Shown here in pieces: positions 16,034 to 25,470 of a stretch of DNA of 64,000 nt. A program made the translations under genes and the position numbers. A model generated the notes under the pieces. The model saw nothing but the letters and a program-made list of their open reading frames with translations. It was not told the origin of the DNA and ran no database searches. The DNA comes from Paenibacillus castaneae. Its GTDB lineage: Bacteria; Bacillota; Bacilli; Paenibacillales; Paenibacillaceae. Where the stretch lies: NCBI RefSeq assembly GCF_002884445.1, contig NZ_KZ614144.1, forward strand, positions 723,272 to 787,271, written 5' to 3'. Position 1 is the stretch's first letter, and the number at the start of each line of letters is the position of its first letter.

Positions 16034-17404
16034 ATGGTTTCCAAAGCAGAGGTTTGGTTAAGTTCAGAGAAAGACCCCGGACAATTTTCTTGGTTTGACG
16101 GTCCAAAACCCATTCTATATCGTAATAGCCAACAGCCCGATCTGGTATTAACCGCTCCCGAGACGGAAGCTCTAACGACGATTTCCGTTTATCCGGATAT
16201 CGTGTATCAGGAAATTCTCGGATTTGGCACTTCGATGGAAGAAACAACCGTATTTAATATGTCGAAAATGAGCCGTACGAAAAAAGAAGAACTCTATAAA
16301 GCTCTTCTAGACAAGAAAGACGGCGCCGGGTTCGACTTCATTCGAATTACGCTCGGAACTTCCGATTTCACGGCACGAACATTTTATTCTTATAATGATT
16401 TAGAGCAAGGGGAGAGTGACTTTGAACTCGAGAAGTTCTCGATCCAGAAGGACATCGATTTCGGAATCGTAGATACGATTCAGAACATGCTGAAGCTGTC
16501 GCCGGATTTGAAGATTTTTGCCTCTTCCTGGTCTCCTCCAGCGTGGATGAAAACAACGGAAAGTCTGCAAAAAGGGGAATTGAAAGAGGGTAAAGCGTTC
16601 ACCGACGTATTAGCAAAATATTATCGCAAGTCGATCCAAGCTTATAAAGAGCAAGGAATTCCTATTTACGCAATAACGCTTCAAAACGAACCCTTGCTTG
16701 AAATTGAATATCCAAGCTGCTTCATGAGCCCTGAGCGTCAAAGAGAGCTCGTTGTCGCTACAAGAAAAGAACTCGACGAACACGGATTGGATACAAAAAT
16801 CTGGATATTCGATCATAATTTCTACGAAAGCTGGATGTATGTGCCCCCGATCCTCAATGACGCGGAGGGCTATGCCGCTACGGCTGGCATCGCTTTTCAC
16901 GATTATAACGGCCAGCCCACGTGCATGACCGAGATCAAAAGCGCTTACCCCGAGAAAACGATGCATATGACGGAACGCACCGTATGGGGAACCTATGGAG
17001 CTGATCGCATCGCCCAGTATTTCCGCAATTGGGCCTCGAGTTATAACGCGTGGGTTACAATGCTCGATAGCCGTATCGGAACGCACCAATGGGTCGATAC
17101 GCCCGGAGCGACGATGATCATTCAAGATGCGTCGGACACGGAGCAGTACTGGATGACTCCTGAATACTATCTATTAGGCCAATTCTCGAAATTCATTCAA
17201 CACGGAGCTCGGAGAGTGGAAAGCAACTATGGATCAACGGATACCGTAACCAATGTGGCCTTCTATAATCCGGACCATACGTTGGTTGTCGTTGCTATCA
17301 ACCAAACGGATAACGAGCAAAAATTCCGTATCTTATGTGATGGAAAGCAAATTACGGCGAACATACCGGCTAAAACCGTGGCCACTTATCGTTGGAAACG
17401 ATGA
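16034..17404 (+). CDS. Glycoside hydrolase family 30 (glucosylceramidase-like)
   Basis: 456 residues from ATG at 16034, with AAGGAG nine bases upstream. No signal peptide, so it acts inside the cell on imported sugar. TIM barrel with acid/base Glu219 in TLQNEP and nucleophile Glu314 in HMTERT, plus SSWSPPAWMK and IRITLGTSDF typical of GH30. The C-terminal 60 residues form the side beta-domain. Known GH30 activities include beta-glucosidase, beta-1,6-glucanase and beta-xylosidase; the substrate here is open. First gene of a five-gene operon with nagB-, ROK-, GH4- and GH3-type genes. Confidence 0.87.
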   Translation: MVSKAEVWLSSEKDPGQFSWFDGPKPILYRNSQQPDLVLTAPETEALTTISVYPDIVYQEILGFGTSMEETTVFNMSKMSRTKKEELYKALLDKKDGAGFDFIRITLGTSDFTARTFYSYNDLEQGESDFELEKFSIQKDIDFGIVDTIQNMLKLSPDLKIFASSWSPPAWMKTTESLQKGELKEGKAFTDVLAKYYRKSIQAYKEQGIPIYAITLQNEPLLEIEYPSCFMSPERQRELVVATRKELDEHGLDTKIWIFDHNFYESWMYVPPILNDAEGYAATAGIAFHDYNGQPTCMTEIKSAYPEKTMHMTERTVWGTYGADRIAQYFRNWASSYNAWVTMLDSRIGTHQWVDTPGATMIIQDASDTEQYWMTPEYYLLGQFSKFIQHGARRVESNYGSTDTVTNVAFYNPDHTLVVVAINQTDNEQKFRILCDGKQITANIPAKTVATYRWKR

Positions 17405-17466
17405 GAGCCGATATAAACATTATTTCATTTCTAGTAAGTCAAACAGAGGGGAAGTGAGTAAACGGC

Positions 17467-18192
17467 GTGATTCGCATTTTTGATAGTGAAGAGGAACTGG
17501 CCCAGGAAATTGCGAACGAAATGCGGCATTGCCTGATCCAAGACGAGCATCCCGTTTTTTGTCTGGCATCCGGCAATACTCCGCAGAAGAGCTACCGAAA
17601 ATTTGCCGATGAGCTCGATACCGACAGCAGAATTAAAGACCTTAGGATCGTCAGTCTCGATGAATGGATTGGAATCGATCGAAGCTCAGAGGGCAGTTGT
17701 TATCAGATGTTGAACGAAGATCTGTTCTCGCTTGTTCCGCTGGATAGCTCCCAGATTACATTCTTCGATGGGACGAAGGTAGATTTGCAACAAGAATGTT
17801 TACGAATTGATCGCTATATCGAGGAGTTTCCTATTACGTTCAGTCTAATGGGGGTGGGAATGAACGGACATATCGGATTAAATGAACCGGGCTCCCCAGT
17901 ACAGGGCCGCAGCAGCATCGTGGACTTATCGGACATAACCCGTGAAGTGGCCCAGAAATATTTCAGGAACCCAACGGTACTGGAGAAAGGGATCACGCTT
18001 GGTTTAGGACAAATTGTCCGAAGCCGGAGAGTGATCGTGGCGATTACCGGCGAACGAAAAGCTGAAATCGTCAGAGATATCTTCACCGAGCCGGAAGCGA
18101 AGCTGCCGGCTCAGGAACTGCTCGGGTACGCGCATATTGATTTCTTCTTAGATTCGAAAGCGGCGAAATATATTGAAGGCACTAACAACTGA
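17467..18192 (+). CDS. nagB: Glucosamine-6-phosphate deaminase family protein
   Basis: 241 residues from GTG at 17467, behind GGGGAAGTGAG. Signature residues: the sugar-phosphate loop LASGNTPQ, general base Asp65 in SLDEW, and the ring-opening His136 in MNGHIGLNEPG. The family converts glucosamine-6-phosphate to fructose-6-phosphate and ammonia. The ROK sugar kinase gene starts 12 bases later and could supply the phosphorylated substrate. No deacetylase (nagA) is in the operon, so the incoming sugar would be free glucosamine, or the enzyme may act on another amino-sugar phosphate. Confidence 0.83.
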   Translation: MIRIFDSEEELAQEIANEMRHCLIQDEHPVFCLASGNTPQKSYRKFADELDTDSRIKDLRIVSLDEWIGIDRSSEGSCYQMLNEDLFSLVPLDSSQITFFDGTKVDLQQECLRIDRYIEEFPITFSLMGVGMNGHIGLNEPGSPVQGRSSIVDLSDITREVAQKYFRNPTVLEKGITLGLGQIVRSRRVIVAITGERKAEIVRDIFTEPEAKLPAQELLGYAHIDFFLDSKAAKYIEGTNN

Positions 18193-18204
18193 GGAGTACG
18201 AACC

Positions 18205-19125
18205 ATGAATGAATGTGTGATCGGTGTAGATATTGGAGGCACGAATATCAGGGTCGGATTGGTGAATGAGAATCTCGAATTAACGAGGAAACAGACGGCC
18301 CTAACGGATAGCTTCGGGAGCGCTGATGCGTTATTTGCTGGAATCCGGCAGATGATCGAGTTTGTCGATGAAGACCGGAGAGCTCGCAGGATCGGGATCG
18401 CTATGCCCGTGCCCTGGAGGAACGGCGCCGAATACATCGTGGATGCGACTAACATCCCTTGTTTGGAGAACATGCCGATTGAAACAATTCATACGTACTT
18501 TCCAGGTTACGAGGTTTATTTTGAAAACGATGTGAATGTGATTGCAATTCTAGAATCAGAGCAAGGAGTCTCAAAGGGCTGCAGCCATTCGATGTACATT
18601 ACCGTAAGCACTGGAATCGCGAGCGGTATGATTGTGCACAACGAAATTTACCATGGCGCGCACGGGTATGCCGGAGAGATCGGGAGCATGATTATTTCTG
18701 AAGAGAATCGAAACAACAGAGCCTCAAGCGACGGTACACTCGAAACGCTATGCAGCGGCAAAGCTTTGCTGGAAGTGAGCAGAGAACTGTTCGGTCCCGA
18801 CGCCACGACGAAAACCCTGTTCGAGCAATATCATTGTCAAGATGTCAGAGCGACAGCAGTCATCGAGTTGTGGGTGGACCGATTCTCCAGCGCAGTAGCC
18901 TCGCTCATCCAGACGATGGATCCCGATATTGTTGTGATAGGTGGAGCCGTCCTGGACAATAACCCGTGGCTGATCGATCAAATGAGGGAGATCGTTAGAG
19001 GAAGAGTTCTACATCATCTAAGAGACCGCATCCGCATTGTGCGTCCAGTATTCGGTTCGGATAGTGGCTTGATTGGTGCCGGTTACATAGCGCTGAAACG
19101 ATCTCGACAGGCCTTGCAACGATAA
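18205..19125 (+). CDS. ROK-family sugar kinase
   Basis: 306 residues. The N-terminal ATP-binding loop is GVDIGGTNIRVGLV, the catalytic region is FENDVNVIAI, and His in HGYAGEIG aligns with the sugar-binding histidine. The ROK zinc cluster of cysteines is absent; instead the protein has SDGTLETLCSG. No helix-turn-helix, so it is a kinase, not an NagC/XylR-type repressor. It likely phosphorylates glucose, glucosamine or a similar hexose released by the neighbouring hydrolases, feeding the NagB-type deaminase. Confidence 0.83.
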   Translation: MNECVIGVDIGGTNIRVGLVNENLELTRKQTALTDSFGSADALFAGIRQMIEFVDEDRRARRIGIAMPVPWRNGAEYIVDATNIPCLENMPIETIHTYFPGYEVYFENDVNVIAILESEQGVSKGCSHSMYITVSTGIASGMIVHNEIYHGAHGYAGEIGSMIISEENRNNRASSDGTLETLCSGKALLEVSRELFGPDATTKTLFEQYHCQDVRATAVIELWVDRFSSAVASLIQTMDPDIVVIGGAVLDNNPWLIDQMREIVRGRVLHHLRDRIRIVRPVFGSDSGLIGAGYIALKRSRQALQR

Positions 19126-19149
19126 ACAGATCAAAGGAGTTGGACAACT

Positions 19150-20535
19150 ATGAAAAGAATGAAAATTGCATTAATCGGTGCAGGAAGCGTTTCATTTGCG
19201 TTAGGGGCTCTGCAGGATATCGTGCTGTCCCCGCGTTTGAAAACAGAGGTGGATCTCGAAATCGCGCTCATGGATATCGAATCGTCCCATGTGAACCGGA
19301 CCTACCAATATGCGACGGAAATGTTCACTTCCTTCTCCCATCCGGCAAACATTTGGCAGACTACTCATTTGGAGCAAGCGCTCCAGGATGCCGATTTTGC
19401 AATCGTCGCCATCGAAGTGAACCGCTACTTCTATTGGTCTCAGGATTTCCACATTCCGCGCCGCTACGGCAGCAAGCAAATCTATGGGGAAAACGGCGGA
19501 CCGGGGTCGATGTTTCATACGCTCCGCAACCTGGGACCTATGCTCGAAATCGCTCGGACGATGGAGAAAGTATGCCCGAATGCCTGGTTCATCAACTATA
19601 CGAACCCGGAAGCGAAATTAGTTGAAGCTATCTCCAAATTGACCTCTATTAAGGTCGTAGGGCTGTGTCATGGTCTCGACATGGGCATTCATCAGCTGTG
19701 CGATTTTTTGGAGATGAAACCGGAGGAAATCGGCATCGAAGGCGGCGGCTTAAACCACTTCGGCTTCTTCACCAAGATTTGGGATAAAGTGACAGGCAAG
19801 GATTTGTACCCGCTGTTCCACGAAAAGGAGCAAAAGGCCAACCGATTGTCGCATTTCGAGCATTACGCGCTATCCAGGACGATGTATCAAATTTACGGCT
19901 ATTACCCGTACCCTGGAACGAATCACGTCGGAGAATATATTTCGTATGCGGAGGATTTCTACGCAGGCTTGTCACTGCAATTCCGATATGATCCGATGCG
20001 GGAGCAGCCGTGGAAGCAAGGCTCGAGAACGCCGGAATTTGTCTATTGTGCAAACGGAAGCACCTTGGATAAGGGACTGTTCGAGAAAGTTCAGACGCAG
20101 GAGTCGTGGGTGGAACAGGCTTATACGTTCAATAAGGAGAACGTTCGATCAAGTCAGGAATATGCTATTCCGATTATTGAAGCGATTTTCTTTGATGACG
20201 AGATTCTACTCAATGCCGTCAACTTACCGAATGAAGGGGCCATTAAAGGGCTGCCCGACGATATGGTCGTCGAAACCCAAGCCATCGTGAATGGGCAGGG
20301 AATTACCTTGAAGCCGATGACTGTTGAACTGCCAACGGCAATTATCGGAACAATCCACATTCAAGGGACAATTCATCAGCTGTTGTTGGAGGCTTTTGAA
20401 GAAAAGTCGAAAACGAAGCTGCTTCAAGCGATTCTACTGGACCCTCAAGCACCGACCTATTATCAGTCCTGCGCCATGATCGATGAGATGTGCGAACTGC
20501 AGAAGGACATTCTGCCCACATTGGAATGGAAATAG
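19150..20535 (+). CDS. NAD- and metal-dependent glycosidase, GH4
   Basis: 461 residues behind AAAGGAG. The N-terminal Rossmann loop is IALIGAGSVSFALG (NAD binding), the metal site Cys-His lies in GLCHGLDMG, and a second metal-site His lies in LNHFGFF; NYTNPEAKLVEA is also typical. GH4 enzymes cleave by an oxidation-elimination route with NAD and Mn. From recollection of the subgroups, a C-H-G motif is the one tied to alpha-glucuronidase/galacturonidase members, whereas C-N-V-P and C-D-M-P mark the phospho-sugar enzymes. An alpha-linked uronic acid is therefore a candidate substrate. Cytoplasmic; fourth gene of the operon. Confidence 0.86.
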   Translation: MKRMKIALIGAGSVSFALGALQDIVLSPRLKTEVDLEIALMDIESSHVNRTYQYATEMFTSFSHPANIWQTTHLEQALQDADFAIVAIEVNRYFYWSQDFHIPRRYGSKQIYGENGGPGSMFHTLRNLGPMLEIARTMEKVCPNAWFINYTNPEAKLVEAISKLTSIKVVGLCHGLDMGIHQLCDFLEMKPEEIGIEGGGLNHFGFFTKIWDKVTGKDLYPLFHEKEQKANRLSHFEHYALSRTMYQIYGYYPYPGTNHVGEYISYAEDFYAGLSLQFRYDPMREQPWKQGSRTPEFVYCANGSTLDKGLFEKVQTQESWVEQAYTFNKENVRSSQEYAIPIIEAIFFDDEILLNAVNLPNEGAIKGLPDDMVVETQAIVNGQGITLKPMTVELPTAIIGTIHIQGTIHQLLLEAFEEKSKTKLLQAILLDPQAPTYYQSCAMIDEMCELQKDILPTLEWK

Positions 20536-20538
20536 CTT

Positions 20539-22662
20539 ATGGATAACCTACAATTGCAAGAGTTACTGCAATCAATGACGTTGAAGGAGAAATTTGGACA
20601 GCTTACTCAAATTACCGGTGAACTCTATGCAGACGTTGATGATCGGGAATTGGTGGAAACAGGGCCTGAGTTCTCGCGTCATATGCTTGAGAACGACACG
20701 TTATATACAATCGGCAGCGTGATTGGAGCATCGAGCGCCAAGATAATTAATTTGATTCAATCGGAGTATTTAAAGAAGTCCAGGTTGAAGATCCCTCTGC
20801 TTTTCATGCATGATGCGATTCATGGCTACAAGACGATTTTCCCAATACCATTGGGACTGTCCTGCACTTGGGATGCAAGTGTCCTTCAGAAGGCGGCGGA
20901 GGAGACGGCGTCCGAACTGCGGGCTTCCGGCATCCATGTGAATTTTTCACCGATGGTGGACCTGGTTCGGGACTCTAGATGGGGCAGGGTGATGGAATCG
21001 TTCGGAGAGGATCCTCTTCTGTCTGGCGATCTAGGAAAGGCCATGATCAAGGGCTATCAGAAGATTCGGGAAGGGCAAATCACCCCAACCGGAGTTGCGG
21101 CATGCTTGAAGCACTTTGCGGCTTATGGTGCGGGGATCGGCGGTAAAGACTATAATACCGTTGACATGTCCCTTAGAGAATTTTTTGAGAACTTCGGCAA
21201 GCCTTACGAGATCGCTTTGGAGGAAGAGCCGAGATTCGTGATGAGCTCGTTTAACACATTTAACGGTGTTCCTGTGACTGCCAGCCAAACGATGTTAAAA
21301 GACATCCTGCGCGAACGATATCAATTTGACGATTTGGTCATTTCCGACTGGGGTGCGGTTGCAGAGCTGCAAAACCACCGAGTGGCTCAGGACGGCAGGG
21401 AAGCGGCGGAATTGGCGTTAAGTGCGGGCGTAGATATCGAGATGGTCTCGACATTGTACCTGGAGCATTATGAAGCGATTATCGAACAGCACCCGCAGCT
21501 GCTTAAGGATGTGGATGCGGCTGTCCTGAAAGTGCTGCAGCTCAAAAATGAATTGGGCCTTTTTGATAACCCATATGCAGACGAAAGCTTGGAACAAGAA
21601 GTTATCATGAATGCCATGTCTCTGGAGGCTGCCGAAGAAGCGGCCCGCAGAAGCTGTGTATTGTTGAAAAATGAGAACAGCATGCTGCCACTGCGCAAGG
21701 AGTACAAAAACGTTATTCTCGTGGGACCGTTCGCTGGCACGAAAGAGCTGCTCGGCAATTGGGCATGTAAAGGAAGCTTCGATGATGTCGTTTCTCTTGC
21801 AGAAGGCTTAATGCAGGCGGATGATTCGCTCACAGTAGCTGCATATGAAACGCTGGAGGATTGTCCGAAGAACGAGTTGGACAAGTGCGATTATATTATC
21901 GCAGCGATCGGGGAGCATTGGGGACTTAGCGGAGAGGGCCACAGCAGCGTTAAGCTTGAACTGGAGGATCGGCAACAGCATCTAATCCGGGCTGTGAAGA
22001 ACACCAATTTGCCGTACTCGTGCGTCTGCTTCTCCGGCCGTCCGTTAGCACTTCAAGATATCATCGATGATATTCCATCCTTGCTTTGGTGCTGGTATCC
22101 GGGAACTCGTGCAGGGGCGGCAGTTGCAGCGCTCCTCACTGGGCAGGCAACGCCATCGGGCAAATTAACGATGTCGTTTCCACGTTATTCGGCTCAAGCT
22201 CCAGTCTATTATAACGAATTTAGTACAGGCCGTCCGGCCAATGGATCCAGCTACAGCAGCAGATATCAGGATTGCGAGATCGGGCCGCTGTTCCCATTCG
22301 GACACGGTCTAACCTATACCGGAGCTGAATACTCTAATTTCGCGATATCAGGCCGTAAAATCACGGAGGATCAGGAACTTAAGGTAAGTTTCACAGTTCG
22401 TAATCCAAGCCGCTACGACTATTCGGAAATCGCAATTCTATATATCGAGGATTTGATATCCAAAACAGTTCGTCCAACACGTGAAATGAAATCATATCAG
22501 GTCGTTCAAGTACCTTCCTATGGAAAGGTTGACGTTGAACTGACTATCACCTTGGAAGATCTTAAGTATCTCAATGCTGATTTGCAGCGCACGGTCGAGC
22601 CGGGGGACTTCAGGATATACGTGAATAACCTTGATCATTCATTGTTTACGATCGAGTATTGA
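20539..22662 (+). CDS. Beta-glucosidase-type glycoside hydrolase family 3
   Basis: 707 residues starting three bases after the GH4 stop. The GH3 N-terminal barrel contains LLFMHDAIHGYKTIFPIP, FSPMVDLVRDSRWGRVMESF and LKHFAAYGAG, with the nucleophile Asp in VISDWGAV. Then the alpha/beta sandwich (RRSCVLLKNE) and the C-terminal fibronectin-III-like domain. No signal peptide, so it works on imported oligosaccharides. The NagZ-type His-Asp dyad motif is absent, favouring beta-glucosidase or beta-xylosidase over N-acetylglucosaminidase. Last gene of the operon. Confidence 0.88.
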   Translation: MDNLQLQELLQSMTLKEKFGQLTQITGELYADVDDRELVETGPEFSRHMLENDTLYTIGSVIGASSAKIINLIQSEYLKKSRLKIPLLFMHDAIHGYKTIFPIPLGLSCTWDASVLQKAAEETASELRASGIHVNFSPMVDLVRDSRWGRVMESFGEDPLLSGDLGKAMIKGYQKIREGQITPTGVAACLKHFAAYGAGIGGKDYNTVDMSLREFFENFGKPYEIALEEEPRFVMSSFNTFNGVPVTASQTMLKDILRERYQFDDLVISDWGAVAELQNHRVAQDGREAAELALSAGVDIEMVSTLYLEHYEAIIEQHPQLLKDVDAAVLKVLQLKNELGLFDNPYADESLEQEVIMNAMSLEAAEEAARRSCVLLKNENSMLPLRKEYKNVILVGPFAGTKELLGNWACKGSFDDVVSLAEGLMQADDSLTVAAYETLEDCPKNELDKCDYIIAAIGEHWGLSGEGHSSVKLELEDRQQHLIRAVKNTNLPYSCVCFSGRPLALQDIIDDIPSLLWCWYPGTRAGAAVAALLTGQATPSGKLTMSFPRYSAQAPVYYNEFSTGRPANGSSYSSRYQDCEIGPLFPFGHGLTYTGAEYSNFAISGRKITEDQELKVSFTVRNPSRYDYSEIAILYIEDLISKTVRPTREMKSYQVVQVPSYGKVDVELTITLEDLKYLNADLQRTVEPGDFRIYVNNLDHSLFTIEY

Positions 22663-22682
22663 GCACATAGGCATCATTAGTC

Positions 22683-22724
22683 AACGACCGCTCCCGGTAT
22701 TTCTATCGGGAGCGGTCGTTTGTG
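22683..22724 (+). terminator. Terminator of the GH30-GH3 operon
   Basis: Perfect 14-bp stem AACGACCGCTCCCG / CGGGAGCGGTCGTT (22683-22696 with 22707-22720), with a short TTGT tail. Confidence 0.75.
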
Positions 22725-22734
22725 CGTGAAAGGA

Positions 22735-22856
22735 TAGTTTCAATAAATGAAACTAATTGTGAGGAACGATTGCAGGCGAGCGAATTAATAACAAAATTTG
22801 AAACTATACACTGAATGTACTTGCTAAACCGGGCCGAAAGGATCGATTAGTTTCAG
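22735..22856. repeat. Cluster of four TAGTTTCA/TGAAACTA octamers in a non-coding gap
   Basis: Perfect copies at 22735-22742 (TAGTTTCA), 22748-22755, 22800-22807 (TGAAACTA) and 22849-22856 (TAGTTTCA); the first two form a palindrome with a 5-base centre, and the last abuts the palindrome CAGATCATGATCTG (22855-22868). A near copy, AAGTTTCA, lies near 22892. This is the only structure seen in the gap 22725-23039. Confidence 0.4.
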
Positions 22857-23039
22857 ATCATGATCTGTAAGCGAGAAAATACGCTTGAAATAAGTTTCAA
22901 ATACTGATACTAAGCGCATCTCACCCAGCATCAGCTGTTTGCTATTTGTCTGTAACTCTTATGCCTGGTGAAAGAAATCGTTCAGTAATTCCGAATAAAA
23001 TGTTATTATATGTGAAAATAAGGAAAGGAAGATCATCGA

Positions 23040-23555
23040 ATGTTCCATAGACCCTCCAAGGAGGATTATCCTTCTTACTATAATACTTATGTCAGCTTAG
23101 TTCCAGATGGAGATATTCAAGCTTCTTTGTCTCAATCTCTCAAATCTACAGTCGATTTTCTGTCAGGTCTATCCGAGGAAAAAGCCATGTACCGGTACGC
23201 GGCAGGTAAGTGGAGCTTGAAAGAAGTGTTGGGCCATATTACAGATACTGAACGAATTATGGGCTATCGTTTGCTCCGAATTGCGAGAGGGGATCATACG
23301 CCTCTTGCCGGATTTGACGAGAATGATTTCATAAAAGGGGCCACCTTTGATTCATCGCTATTCTCGGAACGAATTGAGGATTTCACTTCCGTACGGCAAT
23401 CAACGCTTTGCTTGCTTCGGGGATTATCCAACGAAGCATGGGCAAGGAGGGGCGTCGCTAACGGACACGAGGTGTCCGCAGCTGCTTTGGCGTATATTAT
23501 TGCAGGACATGAGCTTCATCATTTAAACATCATTAAGGAAAGATATTTGGCTTAG
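23040..23555 (+). CDS. DinB-family protein
   Basis: 171 residues behind GGAAAGGAAG. Four-helix DinB/YfiT fold with the usual three metal-binding histidines: His in VLGHITDTER and the pair in AGHELHHLNII. Members are metal-dependent, often thiol S-transferases (bacillithiol-dependent) or of unknown function. It starts its own unit and overlaps a convergent membrane gene by 23 bases at the 3' end. Confidence 0.82.
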   Translation: MFHRPSKEDYPSYYNTYVSLVPDGDIQASLSQSLKSTVDFLSGLSEEKAMYRYAAGKWSLKEVLGHITDTERIMGYRLLRIARGDHTPLAGFDENDFIKGATFDSSLFSERIEDFTSVRQSTLCLLRGLSNEAWARRGVANGHEVSAAALAYIIAGHELHHLNIIKERYLA

Positions 23556-24204
23556 CTTTGTGGCGTTCCAATATATAAATGATCCAAGTGAAGCCGATAT
23601 AATAACATAAATTAAATATGGCGACGACTTTCTCGTTGGGTGGGTGTGGCCCCCATATGGAAATCATGTTGAAGAGAAATAAAGCGGCAAAAACAAGGCC
23701 CATTCCATATTTACTCGGAGAGGTCTCCTGATTTTTCATAGACCTCATATAGATTAGCATTCCGGTTAACAGCAAGCCGAATTCGATAAATAAGCTCCAA
23801 AAAATACTATGGTAAACACCGAAACCAACTTTATATTGGTTGCCCAGCATAGGCAAATCATGATCATGTACGATCAAATCCAGCAGCCAGTGCGAGAAAA
23901 CGGCCGCGGCGATGATGAGTGCCGATTTCCGGTTTCCTTTTCCCGAGTAGACCGCTTTATACACAGCGTACGCTATACCTGACCACAACAAGGAAGTGAG
24001 AAACCCGTGCGTATAAGGCATATACGTTAAGTGAATGGGGCTGGCCGGAAGAGGATGCTGCGTATCGGCTTTCTCGATTCCAAGCAGGATGAATAGGCTC
24101 CATACGACATCCAACCATTGAACGGCCAGAAACAACTGCCAAAGCTTAATTTTAGAGTCTGCTTTTTTTAGCAGATAGCTGACGGAATAATGTCCTGCTA
24201 ACAC
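23533..24204 (-). CDS. YdjM-like membrane protein (putative metal-dependent hydrolase fold)
   Basis: 223 residues starting MLAGHYSVSYLL. About five to six membrane helices. The conserved polar motifs are the N-terminal GHY, HLTYMPYTHG, and FSHWLLDLIVHDHDLPML. These fit the YdjM/PF04307-type membrane proteins with His and Asp residues facing the membrane. A paralog with the same motifs lies at 32477-33049. The last 23 bases overlap the convergent DinB gene, and no terminator separates them. Family recognition is moderate; the biochemical role is unknown. Confidence 0.68.
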   Translation of the reverse strand: MLAGHYSVSYLLKKADSKIKLWQLFLAVQWLDVVWSLFILLGIEKADTQHPLPASPIHLTYMPYTHGFLTSLLWSGIAYAVYKAVYSGKGNRKSALIIAAAVFSHWLLDLIVHDHDLPMLGNQYKVGFGVYHSIFWSLFIEFGLLLTGMLIYMRSMKNQETSPSKYGMGLVFAALFLFNMISIWGPHPPNEKVVAIFNLCYYIGFTWIIYILERHKAKPNIFP

Positions 24205-24339
24205 TCATGAGCCCCTCCTCTAGTTTTAAAATCTTGCATAAGAATTGGTGTTTCCGTGTGATAGGTTAATCTTAATGTACATATTAGTCACATGGATACT
24301 GAGCAGAGTCATCTCTTCGCCATAGGGGGAGGAATCGTA

Positions 24340-25470
24340 TTGAGGATGACATTTATTTTATTGCGATTGGCAGGTTATTTGCTTGTTTGGATAGGCGCTT
24401 TTTTACAAGCCAAACAATGGTCGTGGGTGGAATGGATCAGTAGCGCAATTATTCTCCTCTGGTGTATTGGCGATCAATGGAAACGTCCGGATTCCGCTGC
24501 GTCCACGTTAAGGTTAGGCATCCTAATAGAGACGGCTCTCATTTGGGCTTGGGCGTTCATACTTCAGGACGGAGTCGTTCTATTCGTATTGATCTCTCCT
24601 CTCGTCCGTTCCTGCATTCATCTGAAATGGCAGGATTACGTATGGATGGCGCTGCTGGATATAGCCTCGATTGTAGGAATTCATTACTTGTATCAATCCA
24701 GCCCGTATCTTCAACTGAGCCTGCTCATTATTGTAGGCTTATATGCACTGGTTCTAGGTGCTCTCTTGAGAGAGCGAGAACAAGCCAAGCGACTGATTGC
24801 TATAGCTTCCTTGGAAAGAGAATTGAGGGCAAAAGACGAAGAACGGATGCGCATCGCTAGGCAGCTTCACGATCGGACAGGTCAATATTGGACTGCCATA
24901 GCCCGGGCGCTGGATGTCGCGCTCAGGATGGATGGAGACCAAAGGATAGCGTTTATAACGAAAGCCAGGGAAGCTTCATTGGAAGGCTTGCAGGAAATGA
25001 GAAATGCTGTGACTCAGTGGAGCAGCGGGAGGCAAATGCCAGCGGACTGGATAAGATTTATGGAGCAATCCATCTATCGCTTTAGCGCGGTTATGAACAA
25101 ACCGATCTTGTTTAGCATGTCTCCTGCGTTAAATTGGGAGCGGCTAGACAACCCTGCTACCACTGCTGAGACAATCGCCCGGACGGTCATCGAGTCCATA
25201 ACAAACGCTATTCGTCATGGTGAGGCAGAAGAGATCCATGTGGCCGTCGAGTCTGGGGAAGAGGAAATTCGTCTTACCATAGCAGATAACGGGAAAGGCT
25301 TCGACTCTCTCTCTGCATCCCAGTCTGCTTACGGAATCGGAATCGAAACGATGAAGGAGCTCGTGCATGCAAATGGGGGACTGTTGGAATTATCGAGTGC
25401 GGGCGGAAGAGGAACCACTATTTCTGTAACGCTTCCTTACAGCCGGGAAATAGGAGGGCTTGCCGAATGA
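24340..25470 (+). CDS. NarL/DesK-type membrane sensor histidine kinase
   Basis: 376 residues if started at TTG 24340, seven bases after GGGGGAGG; the ATG at 24346 is the alternative. Five membrane helices fill residues 1-150 with almost no extracellular loop, so it may sense the membrane itself, as DesK and LiaS do. The HisKA_3 phospho-His lies in RIARQLHDRTGQ, and the ATPase has ESITNAIRHG and ADNGKGF. The stop overlaps the start of the response regulator by four bases (ATGA), so the two are coupled. Confidence 0.83.
   Translation: MRMTFILLRLAGYLLVWIGAFLQAKQWSWVEWISSAIILLWCIGDQWKRPDSAASTLRLGILIETALIWAWAFILQDGVVLFVLISPLVRSCIHLKWQDYVWMALLDIASIVGIHYLYQSSPYLQLSLLIIVGLYALVLGALLREREQAKRLIAIASLERELRAKDEERMRIARQLHDRTGQYWTAIARALDVALRMDGDQRIAFITKAREASLEGLQEMRNAVTQWSSGRQMPADWIRFMEQSIYRFSAVMNKPILFSMSPALNWERLDNPATTAETIARTVIESITNAIRHGEAEEIHVAVESGEEEIRLTIADNGKGFDSLSASQSAYGIGIETMKELVHANGGLLELSSAGGRGTTISVTLPYSREIGGLAE

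Noticed and set aside
15754..16113. Reverse frames across the relic and the GH30 start
   Set aside because: No ribosome site; they overlap the GH30 start and the solute-binding-protein remnant, which is better explained on the plus strand.
16610..17125. 171-codon open frame on the minus strand
   Set aside because: Antisense to the GH30 gene; composition is unlike a protein and no start signal is seen.
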